From assembly GCF_008180195.1 (NCBI RefSeq), contig NZ_VTAV01000016.1:58134-122133 (forward strand): 64,000 nt of DNA. Reading direction: 5' to 3'. Of the stretch, positions 33,026 to 41,035 are shown one piece after another. Positions within the stretch are counted from its first letter, which is position 1, and each line of letters starts with the position of its first letter. Source of the DNA: Sphingobacterium phlebotomi (GTDB lineage Bacteria > Bacteroidota > Bacteroidia > Sphingobacteriales > Sphingobacteriaceae). The translations under genes and the position numbers were made by a program. The notes below the pieces were generated by a model. That model ran no database searches. It was not told the origin of the DNA and worked only from the letters and a program-made list of their open reading frames with translations.

Positions 33026-33751
33026 GTGACAGACAGCTTAGTTATTATTCCGACGTATAACGAAAAAGAGAACATCGCGAAGATCATCCGCAAGGTATTT
33101 TCCTTGGCTGTTCCCTTTGATATTTTGGTTGTTGACGATGGCTCTCCGGATGGTACAGCAACTATTGTCAAGACTATCCAGCAAGAATATGCCGACCGTT
33201 TGTTTATCGAAGAGCGAGTTGGGAAGTTGGGGTTGGGAACGGCTTATATCCACGGATTTCGATGGGCTTTGCAACGGCATTATACTTATATTTACGAGAT
33301 GGATGCCGATTTTAGCCATAACCCTGAAGATTTAATTCGTTTACGACAGGCATGTTTAGACGGGGCGGATATGGCCGTTGGTTCCCGTTATATAAAAGGA
33401 GTGAATGTTGTAAACTGGCCGATGAGCCGTGTATTGATGTCGTATTTTGCATCTGCGTATGTACGGCTTATCATGCGTATACCTATCCAAGATGCAACGG
33501 CTGGGTTTGTCTGTTTTTCAAGGAAAGTACTCGAAAAGATTCCGCTCGACAAAATTAAGTTTATCGGTTATGCTTTTCAGATTGAAATGAAGTTTACAGC
33601 TATCCAATACGGCTTCAAGATAGTCGAAGTACCTATTATATTCACCGACCGCACGGAAGGGGTCTCTAAGATGAGTACGCGAATATTTAGAGAAGCATTT
33701 TTTGGGGTTATACAGCTAAAAGTAGAGAGTTGGTTTAAGAAATATAAATAG
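33026..33751 (+). CDS. Polyprenol monophosphomannose synthase-like GT2 glycosyltransferase
   Basis: A 241-residue GT-A enzyme of the Dpm1 type. Motifs: VIIPTYNEKENI at the start, VVDDGSPDGT for nucleotide-sugar binding, EMDADFSHNPEDL with the DAD metal motif, GSRYIKGVNVVNWPMSR, and the end signature FTDRTEGVSKMS. There is no C-terminal membrane pair. It likely moves mannose or another sugar onto polyprenyl phosphate for envelope glycosylation. The GTG at 33026 gives a protein that begins like its relatives (TDSLVIIPTYNEKEN); the ATG at 32969 lies in an inverted repeat. It is followed 16 nt later by ruvB. Confidence 0.85.
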   Translation: MTDSLVIIPTYNEKENIAKIIRKVFSLAVPFDILVVDDGSPDGTATIVKTIQQEYADRLFIEERVGKLGLGTAYIHGFRWALQRHYTYIYEMDADFSHNPEDLIRLRQACLDGADMAVGSRYIKGVNVVNWPMSRVLMSYFASAYVRLIMRIPIQDATAGFVCFSRKVLEKIPLDKIKFIGYAFQIEMKFTAIQYGFKIVEVPIIFTDRTEGVSKMSTRIFREAFFGVIQLKVESWFKKYK

Positions 33752-33767
33752 GTAACTTCGTATACGT

Positions 33768-34790
33768 ATGAATGAGCATCTTGACCCAAATCCAGAAAAG
33801 CTAAATCCTGTCGATAGGGATATAGAGAGAGTTTTGCGCCCGCAGGTGTTTGAGGATTTTACGGGACAGGAGAAAATTTTGGAAAACCTCGCTATTTTTG
33901 TAAAAGCTGCAAAATTACGTAGTGAAGCATTAGATCATGTGCTGTTACACGGTCCTCCCGGCTTAGGTAAGACCACGTTGTCTTATATTATCGCCAACGA
34001 AATGGGCGTGAATATCAAAATCACATCCGGACCGGTATTGGATAAGCCTGGTGATTTAGCAGGTCTCTTAACGAATTTGGAGGAAGGAGATGTGTTGTTC
34101 ATCGATGAAATTCACCGTTTAAGCCCCTTGGTTGAAGAGTATCTGTATTCGGCAATGGAGGATTTCAAGATTGATATTATGTTGGAGACGGGACCTAATG
34201 CCCGATCCGTTCAGATTTCTTTAAACCCGTTTACACTTATCGGCGCAACTACCCGATCGGGACTGTTAACGGCTCCATTACGTGCCCGTTTTGGAATTAA
34301 TTCCCGACTTCAATATTATGACGCTAAATTGCTGACCACAATTGTGTTAAGGTCTGCTCATATTTTGAATACGCCGATTACAGAAGAGGGCGCATATGAA
34401 ATTGCCCGGAGAAGCCGGGGAACACCTCGTATCGCTAACGCGTTGTTGCGCCGTACACGGGATTTCGCTCAAATTAAAGGAAATGGCTCTATTGATAGAG
34501 CTATCGCACAGTATGCACTGAATGCGTTGAATGTTGACGAAAATGGCTTGGACGAAATGGATAATCGGATTCTAACAACCATCATTGAGAAGTTTAAAGG
34601 TGGACCGGTTGGGCTAAAAACAATAGCTACCGCTGTAGGGGAGGATGAAGGAACCATCGAAGAGGTGTATGAACCGTTCTTGATTCAGGAAGGTTATCTG
34701 ATGCGTACTTCCCGGGGGCGCGAATGTACGGAACTTGCCTTTAAGCATTTAGGAAAAAATACGTTTCATCGCGGGAATACGTTGTTTTAA
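33768..34790 (+). CDS. ruvB: Holliday junction branch migration helicase RuvB
   Basis: A 340-residue AAA+ motor that drives branch migration with RuvA during recombination. Walker A GPPGLGKTT near residue 65, Walker B LFIDEIHRL near 113, sensor and arginine-finger region GATTRSGLLTAPLRARFG near 160-177, and the C-terminal winged helix (GGPVGLKTIATAVGEDEGTIEEVYEPFLIQEG). Length is normal. ruvA is not in the window. Its TAA and the TAA of the opposite gene share TTAA at 34787-34790, so the two convergent genes have no spacer. Confidence 0.97.
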   Translation: MNEHLDPNPEKLNPVDRDIERVLRPQVFEDFTGQEKILENLAIFVKAAKLRSEALDHVLLHGPPGLGKTTLSYIIANEMGVNIKITSGPVLDKPGDLAGLLTNLEEGDVLFIDEIHRLSPLVEEYLYSAMEDFKIDIMLETGPNARSVQISLNPFTLIGATTRSGLLTAPLRARFGINSRLQYYDAKLLTTIVLRSAHILNTPITEEGAYEIARRSRGTPRIANALLRRTRDFAQIKGNGSIDRAIAQYALNALNVDENGLDEMDNRILTTIIEKFKGGPVGLKTIATAVGEDEGTIEEVYEPFLIQEGYLMRTSRGRECTELAFKHLGKNTFHRGNTLF

Positions 34791-35341
34791 CCCATCTTTT
34801 TCAATACTCTTTTTGCTCTACTGGCTAACGCTGGCGTCGGATTTTTGAGCAGATGCTGGATCTGTGCTTTCAATTCATCTGTTATCCATTGATTTTTCTC
34901 CCGCAGGTTATATAATATATCCAGACAATTGACGACAACGGCTACCGGGCATTCCGGATGAATCAGCCAATGAAAACATTGCTCTACCAAAATTTCTTCT
35001 TGTTCGACCGTGTGGGATATGGCTGTTTTTGTATGCGTGGCTAGCATCGCTATTTTGGTGTAGCTTCGGATGGTTCCCCAATGCTTTTGTTTTGGCATGT
35101 TGGCAATGAAAGTATCATATATGGAAGAAATAAGCGTTGGCTGTTGTATACATACATGTTCCAGAAGCCAAGCCGCCCGAAAGGAAACCTGTTTGTCGGG
35201 ATGATAAGAATATGCCAGTAAACTTGGTAGGGTAAAACCGTGCATGTAAATAAAATCCAGGTTAAATGCTTTTGCCGGATATTGCCGAATATCTACTTTT
35301 AGAAACTTGATAAGCTTGGACTCAAAATCCTTATTCACCAT
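34787..35341 (-). CDS. Helical protein of unknown function
   Basis: A 184-residue soluble protein, predicted all-helical with repeat-like segments (FRAAWLLEHVCIQQPTLISSIYDTF, VVVNCLDILYNLREKNQWITDELKAQIQ, TPALASRAKRVLKK) that resemble HEAT or ARM-type repeats. No signal peptide or catalytic motif is seen. It overlaps the stop of the RecD-like helicase gene by 11 nt, so the two are translated together and it may be a partner protein. I do not recognise a named family. Confidence 0.65.
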   Translation of the reverse strand: MVNKDFESKLIKFLKVDIRQYPAKAFNLDFIYMHGFTLPSLLAYSYHPDKQVSFRAAWLLEHVCIQQPTLISSIYDTFIANMPKQKHWGTIRSYTKIAMLATHTKTAISHTVEQEEILVEQCFHWLIHPECPVAVVVNCLDILYNLREKNQWITDELKAQIQHLLKNPTPALASRAKRVLKKMG

Positions 35342-36755
35342 AAAACTTAGGGTTGAAGTTAACTAAGAACAATTGCTCCGTAGCTCGCGTGATGGCGGTG
35401 TAGAGCCAACGTAAAAAATCCGTATTGAGCATTTCATCGTTTAAATATCCCTGATCAACAAATACGCATGGCCATTGTCCCCCCTGAGCTTTATGGCAGG
35501 TGATAGCATAAGCGAACTTAATCTGTAAAGCATTGTAATAAGGATCTTTTTTGATGGCATCTAGCCGGTCTTTTCTGGTCGGTATATCAACATAATCTAA
35601 GGAAATCGACTCGTATAGCCGTTGCTGTTGCTCATAGGGGACGTTTGATGCGTCTACATGTAAACTATCGAGAAGGACACGACATACTACCGGTTCCAGC
35701 TCATCATCGTCTATAAATTCCAAGGATATATCAGCAAAGCGGAAACCATGTTGATCGTGTATATTACTTACCTTCCGTACTTTTGCCAAATCACCGTTGG
35801 CTATAAATCCCGTGTTTTTCTCGTCATGTTGCTGTAGCCAATAGTAGTTGTTGCGTACCACCATGACTAAATCTCCACCCGTAATTTCTTCGTCGCGAAA
35901 GAGAATTTGATTCCGGATATGTTGATTATATAAATTTGCAGATTTATTGGATCGGCATATGACCATCGTATTTTCGATATCAAAACGATCATAGCTATAA
36001 TGTAACCCCTCCAGAAGCCGATCACCATTCATACGAAAAATATCCGTAAATCCCTTGGTATGGAATTCTGGAAACGGGAGGTTAGCTTCTTGCTTCTCCA
36101 AATCAATATCATCGCGTACTTTGGTCGCATTGTAGAGTATACCCGAAGCTTTTTGCTGTCGTACGACTTCCCGAAGTTCGTAGTGAAAGACCCTTAAATG
36201 ATAATTTGCTTCCAGATAATTCGGATCTAGGGCTGGGCTTTCCAACATACCGACAGGGGGAAGCTGAGCCGTGTCTCCAACAAACATGAGGCAGCAGTTT
36301 TCGCCCGATTGTACATATCGAATCAAATCATCCAGTAAGCTTTTCGAAAAGAATTGCTCGCCTGCGTCAGAAATCATAGATGCTTCATCCACAATAAATA
36401 AGGTATTTTCATGTAGATTTTCTGCTAAAGTAAAGTCTAGTTCCAAAGTAGCCGCAGATTTTTTCCGGTAGATCTTTTTATGTATGGTAAATGCTTGCCT
36501 TCCGGAATAGTGGCGCATCACTTTTGCCGCACGTCCGGTGGGTGCTAATAAAACCGATTTCTTTTTAAGCGTAGGTAAAATCTTCACCAATGCACTGATG
36601 ATAGTCGTCTTTCCCGTTCCAGCATAACCCTTTAAAAGAAAGCAGGTAGTTGGATGAAAAGTGCTTAAAAATTCTTCCAAAAGTTCAAACGATTCCTGCT
36701 GTTGGTGGGTAGGTTGCCATACAAACTGTTGGGTAAGCAGGTTCTGAATATGCAT
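35331..36755 (-). CDS. RecD-like superfamily 1 DNA helicase
   Basis: A 474-residue helicase of the RecD2/Dda group: Walker A GYAGTGKTTI near residue 45, ILAPTGRAAKVM (motif Ia), LFIVDEASMISD (motif II), FVGDTAQLPPVG (motif III), and at the end FAYAITCHKAQGGQWPCVFVDQ and LYTAITRATEQLFLVN (motifs V and VI). It is shorter than RecD2 and has no N-terminal extension. It probably unwinds DNA 5'-3' in repair or recombination. Start: ATG at 36755; a TTG at 36761 is possible. A TTG-N19-TAACTTTG promoter places the RNA start almost on this ATG, so the mRNA may be leaderless. The helical-repeat gene follows with an 11-nt overlap. Confidence 0.9.
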   Translation of the reverse strand: MHIQNLLTQQFVWQPTHQQQESFELLEEFLSTFHPTTCFLLKGYAGTGKTTIISALVKILPTLKKKSVLLAPTGRAAKVMRHYSGRQAFTIHKKIYRKKSAATLELDFTLAENLHENTLFIVDEASMISDAGEQFFSKSLLDDLIRYVQSGENCCLMFVGDTAQLPPVGMLESPALDPNYLEANYHLRVFHYELREVVRQQKASGILYNATKVRDDIDLEKQEANLPFPEFHTKGFTDIFRMNGDRLLEGLHYSYDRFDIENTMVICRSNKSANLYNQHIRNQILFRDEEITGGDLVMVVRNNYYWLQQHDEKNTGFIANGDLAKVRKVSNIHDQHGFRFADISLEFIDDDELEPVVCRVLLDSLHVDASNVPYEQQQRLYESISLDYVDIPTRKDRLDAIKKDPYYNALQIKFAYAITCHKAQGGQWPCVFVDQGYLNDEMLNTDFLRWLYTAITRATEQLFLVNFNPKFYGE

Positions 36756-36758
36756 AAT

Positions 36759-36788
36759 CAAAGTTATGCAAAAGGTTGGTCATATCAA
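36759..36788 (-). promoter_or_regulatory. Promoter of the RecD-like gene
   Basis: TAACTTTG (36759-36766) and TTG (36786-36788) with exactly 19 nt between fit the Bacteroidota consensus. The ATG begins 3 nt after the -7 element. Confidence 0.65.
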
Positions 36789-36806
36789 TTGGAAAAGCTA
36801 ATTTTG
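36776..36806 (+). promoter_or_regulatory. Promoter of the DUF3822 gene
   Basis: TTGG (36776-36779) and TAATTTTG (36799-36806) with 19 nt between. It overlaps the divergent RecD-like promoter. Confidence 0.6.
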
Positions 36807-36839
36807 TTAAGACAATAAAATAGCCTAACGGTGCTGAGA

Positions 36840-37637
36840 ATGAAATATACGTCAAAGAATTTCCACTTACATTATATACCACAGTATAAGCTGTTCGTAA
36901 AAGCCGACTTTTTAGAGGATACGTTAATCGTTGTGGATGAATCGAATGATGTTCAAGCGATGTTCTCTTATCCCGCAAATGAACCCGACGCAGAAGCCAT
37001 TAAATTGTTGGGCTTACCGTTTCAATACGTGTTCATTACCTTACCAGTACAAAGCTTAGTGTTTATTCCGGCTGAAGTATATCAAGAAGAAAATCATGCT
37101 TTATATCAAGCGTTCCTACTGGATGAGCATGAGGAACGTACGCAGGTCTATACCTTGGATAACTTACAAATAAAGGCATGTTATCAATACGATTTATTAC
37201 TGTATAATCGTTGGCGCACTATCTTTCCTCACGCGAAATTTGTAGCTGATTTTAAGCTTCTTTTAGGAGAAGTACAAGCTTATATCCCGATGCAAGGTGA
37301 GGTATTGGGGGCTCATTTTAATAATACACAAGTGGAACTGTTTGCGTTTAAAAATGGGAAATTCCTGTTTTATAATGTATTCGATATACAAAATGTGGAC
37401 GATTTAAATTATTTTATATTAACGACGTGTCAAGCTTTTGGTTTACACATCAAACTTCCAAAAATACTCATTTCAGGCGTTGATACTGAACATCAGTATA
37501 GTGTAGCGCTTGCTCACTTTGCGAATCGTATCGAGTTTATGCAAGCCCGAACGAATTTGTATGCCGATGATGAAAGTGTAGAGAAAGAAGTCAATAAGTT
37601 TAACTTTATAGCAGATGCTCCCTTATGCGTATTATAG
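36840..37637 (+). CDS. DUF3822 family protein
   Basis: A 265-residue soluble protein from the ATG at 36840 (a GTG at 36831 is in frame). The sequence resembles the DUF3822 family, which is found in Bacteroidota and shares a fold with actin-like ATPases of the PilM type: two similar halves, the first with LFVKADFLEDTLIVVDESNDV, the second with GEVLGAHFNNTQVELFAFKNGKFLFYNVF. No phosphate-binding loops are obvious, so activity is unknown. It overlaps rsmD by 13 nt and forms an operon with rsmD, coaD and the DUF4180 gene. Confidence 0.8.
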   Translation: MKYTSKNFHLHYIPQYKLFVKADFLEDTLIVVDESNDVQAMFSYPANEPDAEAIKLLGLPFQYVFITLPVQSLVFIPAEVYQEENHALYQAFLLDEHEERTQVYTLDNLQIKACYQYDLLLYNRWRTIFPHAKFVADFKLLLGEVQAYIPMQGEVLGAHFNNTQVELFAFKNGKFLFYNVFDIQNVDDLNYFILTTCQAFGLHIKLPKILISGVDTEHQYSVALAHFANRIEFMQARTNLYADDESVEKEVNKFNFIADAPLCVL

Positions 37638-38164
37638 CTGGACAATACGGAGGACTTCGTTTATCTCCGCCATCGAATTTACCGGTTCGCCCGACGACGG
37701 ATATCGCAAAGGAAGCACTATTCAATATTCTGGATAATCGTATCGCACTAAACGAATGTGATTGCCTTGATCTTTTTGCCGGCACGGGTAATATAAGTTT
37801 TGAACTGGCTTCCCGGGGGGCAATATTGGTAGAGGCGGTTGACATCCATTTTAAATGTTTGCAGTTTATTAACGATACGGCAAAGAAACTAAAAATCGAT
37901 ATTATTCACACACGTAAAGCAGATGTGCTGAAGTTTATTATAGCTTGTAAAAATCAATATGATTTTATTTTCGCCGATCCACCGTATGATCTACCATCCT
38001 TACCGCAATTAGCCAACTTGATTCTTGAAAAAGGCTTATTGAAGCCGGGCGGAATGATGGTTATTGAACATCCGTCTACACGCAAGATGGACGATTCACC
38101 GTTTTATATAGAAACAAGGAAATACGGTTATTCTTCGTTTAGCTTTTATCAACGGAAACCGTAA
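37625..38164 (+). CDS. rsmD: 16S rRNA (guanine(966)-N(2))-methyltransferase
   Basis: A 179-residue SAM-dependent methyltransferase that modifies G966 of 16S rRNA. The SAM motif DLFAGTGNISFELASRGA lies near residues 44-61 and the catalytic FADPPYDLP near 118. The start MRIIAGQYGGLRLSPP is typical. The gene begins inside the DUF3822 gene (13-nt overlap) and is followed by coaD after 20 nt, the same order as in many bacteria. Confidence 0.95.
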   Translation: MRIIAGQYGGLRLSPPSNLPVRPTTDIAKEALFNILDNRIALNECDCLDLFAGTGNISFELASRGAILVEAVDIHFKCLQFINDTAKKLKIDIIHTRKADVLKFIIACKNQYDFIFADPPYDLPSLPQLANLILEKGLLKPGGMMVIEHPSTRKMDDSPFYIETRKYGYSSFSFYQRKP

Positions 38165-38184
38165 ATCTTTAAATTTTATCGAAT

Positions 38185-38649
38185 ATGAAAATTGCTGTTT
38201 TTGCTGGATCATTCGATCCTTTTACGTATGCTCACCAAAATATTGTTGAAAGAGGTCTATCGCTATTTGACAAAATCGTAATCGCAGTAGGGGTGAATAG
38301 TACAAAGAAGGGGCTGATGTCTTTTGATGATCGCGTGAAAGCTATTTCGGATCTATTCCAATCGAATGAAAAGATAGCGGTTACACAATTCTCTGGTCTT
38401 ACGATTGACTTTTGTAGAGAGATAGACGCAAAATATCTGCTTCGTGGTTTGCGTAATACGGCCGATTTTGAATTTGAGAATGCCATCGCACAAAACAACC
38501 TCTTGCTTGCACCGGAGATTGAAACGTATTTTCTGATGGCAAAATCTGGGTTGGCGCATATATCTTCGACGATTGTCAGGGATATTTTGTATCACCAAGG
38601 TGATGTGTCAACTTTAGTACCCAAGGAAGTTTTAAAGCATATAGGATGA
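38185..38649 (+). CDS. coaD: Pantetheine-phosphate adenylyltransferase
   Basis: A 154-residue nucleotidyltransferase for the fourth step of coenzyme A synthesis (4'-phosphopantetheine + ATP). The N-terminus GSFDPFTYAHQNIVERG carries the nucleotide motif as TYAH rather than the common TxGH, with the histidine kept. LRGLRNTADFEFENAIAQNN binds the substrate, and ISSTIVRDI near residue 130 closes the ATP site. Its stop overlaps the start of the DUF4180 gene by four bases (ATGA). Confidence 0.95.
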   Translation: MKIAVFAGSFDPFTYAHQNIVERGLSLFDKIVIAVGVNSTKKGLMSFDDRVKAISDLFQSNEKIAVTQFSGLTIDFCREIDAKYLLRGLRNTADFEFENAIAQNNLLLAPEIETYFLMAKSGLAHISSTIVRDILYHQGDVSTLVPKEVLKHIG

Positions 38650-39005
38650 ACATTCAATCTCACAAAATAGATAATACTGAAATAGCTGAAATAGTATCAG
38701 ATAAAGTAATCATCCAAAATGCCGAAGATGCGTTGGATTTAATGGGCAATGTATACTATCAAGGATTTGATAAAATTATTCTTTATCAGAAAAACATTAC
38801 TCCTGATTTCTTCGATTTAAAAAATAAAATGGCGGGAGAAATTCTTCAAAAATTCTCCAACTACCGTGTTTCTCTTGCTATTATAGGTGACTTTTCTCAA
38901 TTTGGAAGCAAAAGCCTGAACGACTTTATCTATGAAAGTAATAAGGGGAAACACATTAATTTTGTGGCTTCTCTTGACGATGGTTTAAATGCTTTAAGCA
39001 GATAG
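38646..39005 (+). CDS. DUF4180 domain protein
   Basis: A 119-residue soluble protein matching DUF4180: ISEIVSD-like start (EIAEIVSDKVIIQNAEDALDLMGNVYYQGFDKIILYQKNI), then DLKNKMAGEILQKFSNYRVSLAIIGDFSQF and NDFIYESNKGKHINFVAS. The fold resembles STAS-like alpha/beta domains. Function unknown; some relatives are found beside regulators. It is coupled to coaD by an ATGA overlap and converges on the DEAD-box gene. Confidence 0.85.
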   Translation: MNIQSHKIDNTEIAEIVSDKVIIQNAEDALDLMGNVYYQGFDKIILYQKNITPDFFDLKNKMAGEILQKFSNYRVSLAIIGDFSQFGSKSLNDFIYESNKGKHINFVASLDDGLNALSR

Positions 39006-39014
39006 ATTAAAAAA

Positions 39015-40319
39015 CTACGTCCTTCCAATCCGTACCTTCCGACCTTTAATCTTCTGATTATTCGCTTGTTTGATGATACTGACGGCTATAGGACGCTCCA
39101 CAGCGACGTAGGATTCTTTATCTTTGACCTCAATGATTCCGACCTGTTCTTTTGATATTCCACTCAGATTTAATAGAAATCCGACGATATCGATTTTGTT
39201 TATTTTATCTTTTTTACCCCCTGTAATGTAAAGTGTAGCAAATGGAGAATTTGGTGGGAGAGGATACTCCTCCTCTAAAATTACGGTTTCGCTGTCTTCC
39301 GGTACATACGGATATTCCTCTTCCGGTTTCAGAATAACGTACACTTCACCGCTGGCCTGCATTCGCGCTGTCCGGCCGTTACGATGTATGAAAGCATCAT
39401 CTTTATACGGTAATTGATAATGTATAATGACATCGACTTCCGGGATATCCAATCCGCGGGCAGCTAAATCTGTGGTGATTAAGATGCGATTGGAGTTATT
39501 TCGGAATTTTAACAAAGCAAGTTCTCTATCTTCTTGTTCTAAACCGCCGTGAAACATATCGTGTATAATTTCCCGGTTTTCAAGCAGCTCACTGATATGA
39601 TCGACAGCCTCTCGATGATTACAGAAAATAAGTGTTTTCTTTTCTCCATTCCTGCATAACAGTTTGAATAATGTGCTCAATTTGTACTGTGCGGGTGTGA
39701 TTACTTTTTTGATTGTGAGTTTAGGAGCTGTATCCGCATCAGCAGAAAAATCGACCGTAACAAAATCACCGATTCCGGTAAAAGTGGGAATGTCCGTCAT
39801 TTTCGTGGCTGAAGTGAGTATACGATGTTGAAGTCGTGGCAGCTGTTCGATGATATATTTCATTTGCCCTTGAAAACCAAATTCCAATGATTTGTCAAAT
39901 TCATCGAGAACCAGTGCCTGTATAGTGGAAGCATCAATATAGGTCCTTTCGATGTGATACATCACCCGTCCAGGTGTACCGATTAATAAACTTGGAGCTT
40001 CGCGAAGTTTATTACGTTCCGTCTTAGTATCGTTTCCGCCATATACACACGTTATTTTATAACCAGCAAGCACTTTACGCATCACCTGTTCTATCTGAAG
40101 CGCTAATTCCCGTGTTGGTACTAATATCAACGCTTGTACTCCATTCTTATCCTTTTTTATATGTTTCGCTAACAATAAAGCAAAAGCGAGTGTTTTACCA
40201 CTTCCGGTAGGCGAATGTAAAACAAAATCTTTTGTATTATTGTAGTTACTTAGGACGGCATGTTGCATCGCATTTAGTTCTGCAATCTGCATCCTGTTTA
40301 AAATATGTTGAAGCTCCAT
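39015..40319 (-). CDS. DEAD-box RNA helicase, DbpA-like
   Basis: A 434-residue ATP-dependent RNA helicase. Motif I PTGSGKTLAFA near residue 40, Ia PTRELALQ, motif II VLDEFDKSLEFGF (DEFD instead of DEAD), motif III SAT, then the second domain with RNRILITTDLAARGLDIPEVDVIIHYQ and HRNGRTARM. The last 75 residues (TLYITGGKKDKINKIDIVGFLL, RPIAVSIIKQANNQKIKGRKVRIGR) form the DbpA-type RNA-binding domain that targets 23S rRNA hairpin 92, so it likely helps large-subunit assembly. It has no partners in an operon. Its leader contains the 26-nt repeat on the opposite strand. Confidence 0.88.
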   Translation of the reverse strand: MELQHILNRMQIAELNAMQHAVLSNYNNTKDFVLHSPTGSGKTLAFALLLAKHIKKDKNGVQALILVPTRELALQIEQVMRKVLAGYKITCVYGGNDTKTERNKLREAPSLLIGTPGRVMYHIERTYIDASTIQALVLDEFDKSLEFGFQGQMKYIIEQLPRLQHRILTSATKMTDIPTFTGIGDFVTVDFSADADTAPKLTIKKVITPAQYKLSTLFKLLCRNGEKKTLIFCNHREAVDHISELLENREIIHDMFHGGLEQEDRELALLKFRNNSNRILITTDLAARGLDIPEVDVIIHYQLPYKDDAFIHRNGRTARMQASGEVYVILKPEEEYPYVPEDSETVILEEEYPLPPNSPFATLYITGGKKDKINKIDIVGFLLNLSGISKEQVGIIEVKDKESYVAVERPIAVSIIKQANNQKIKGRKVRIGRT

Positions 40320-40389
40320 GCGTCAAAAATACGGATTATTTTATGTCTTTTTTAGAAGTTTGGCATATAAGTTGATAGGATATAAACAA

Positions 40390-40415
40390 TTCATAATTTA
40401 GGTTAATAATTGGTT
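40390..40415 (+). repeat. Exact 26-nt intergenic repeat, copy 1
   Basis: The 26 bases TTCATAATTTAGG...ATTGGTT at this position are identical to the minus strand at 46374-46399. In both places a strong hairpin with T-run follows 5-7 nt later. It may be part of a small RNA or a transcription-end signal. Confidence 0.7.
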
Positions 40416-40422
40416 AGTTAGT

Positions 40423-40458
40423 AAAAAGGCTTCGATCTCCCCGATTGAAGCCTTTTTT
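40423..40458 (+). terminator. Strong hairpin terminator in a divergent intergenic region
   Basis: A 15-bp stem (40423-40437 with 40443-40457, one G-T pair) around loop TCCCC, ending in TTTTTT. No known gene is transcribed into it from the left on this strand, so it either ends an unannotated short RNA or attenuates the lipoprotein gene at 40519. Confidence 0.75.
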
Positions 40459-40518
40459 AATTTCTCCTAAACATATTCTCCATTTATATGTTGTGTCAAA
40501 AAGAAAAGGGTATCCTAT

Positions 40519-41025
40519 ATGCGCATCAAAACAATATTTATCGGGTTATTATTATTAGGTGTAGGTTGTAATCAATCAGCACAGCAGGATGAACAACATG
40601 ATGAATCAGATACAACGTTCTTGGACAATGATCAACATGCAGAAAATCCGTTTGTCTATGTTCCGACAGATGCCTTTTGGGAATATCAATTTGATACCAT
40701 CATCCATGATTTCAAACCGGTTAAGCTGAGGGAAGTCCAAGCAGATAGTTTGACAGCCGAAAGTATTGAAGCGGTGATTAATAATACATGGCCCAATGTA
40801 CAGATCAAGTATCTGGAGACTTTTGGTGATACGGTTTATCTTGAAATTCCGGAAAGCACCGTATTGACGCAGCAAATGGGAACGGCAGGAGCACAACAGT
40901 TTATGGTCTCCACCACCTATTCTTTCACGGAACTGCCTAATGTACGATATGTCGCATTTGGTTTTGAAGAAGGTGATCATGCCGTTCCGGGTGTGTATCA
41001 CAGAGGTTCATGGGATAATCAGTAG
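40519..41025 (+). CDS. Lipoprotein of unknown function
   Basis: A 168-residue protein with lipoprotein signal (GLLLLGVGC, Cys17), an acidic Asp/Glu/Gln-rich linker (18-42) and a C-terminal domain of about 120 residues (IEAVINNTWPNVQIKYLETFGDTVYLEIPES, GTAGAQQFMVSTTYSFTELPNVRYVAFGFEEGDHAVPGVY). The strand-helix-strand pattern with a terminal GDHAxPGVY resembles GerMN-like domains, but I am not certain. The gene stands alone behind a terminator-like hairpin 61 nt upstream. Function unknown. Confidence 0.7.
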   Translation: MRIKTIFIGLLLLGVGCNQSAQQDEQHDESDTTFLDNDQHAENPFVYVPTDAFWEYQFDTIIHDFKPVKLREVQADSLTAESIEAVINNTWPNVQIKYLETFGDTVYLEIPESTVLTQQMGTAGAQQFMVSTTYSFTELPNVRYVAFGFEEGDHAVPGVYHRGSWDNQ

Positions 41026-41035
41026 GGACGCGCAA

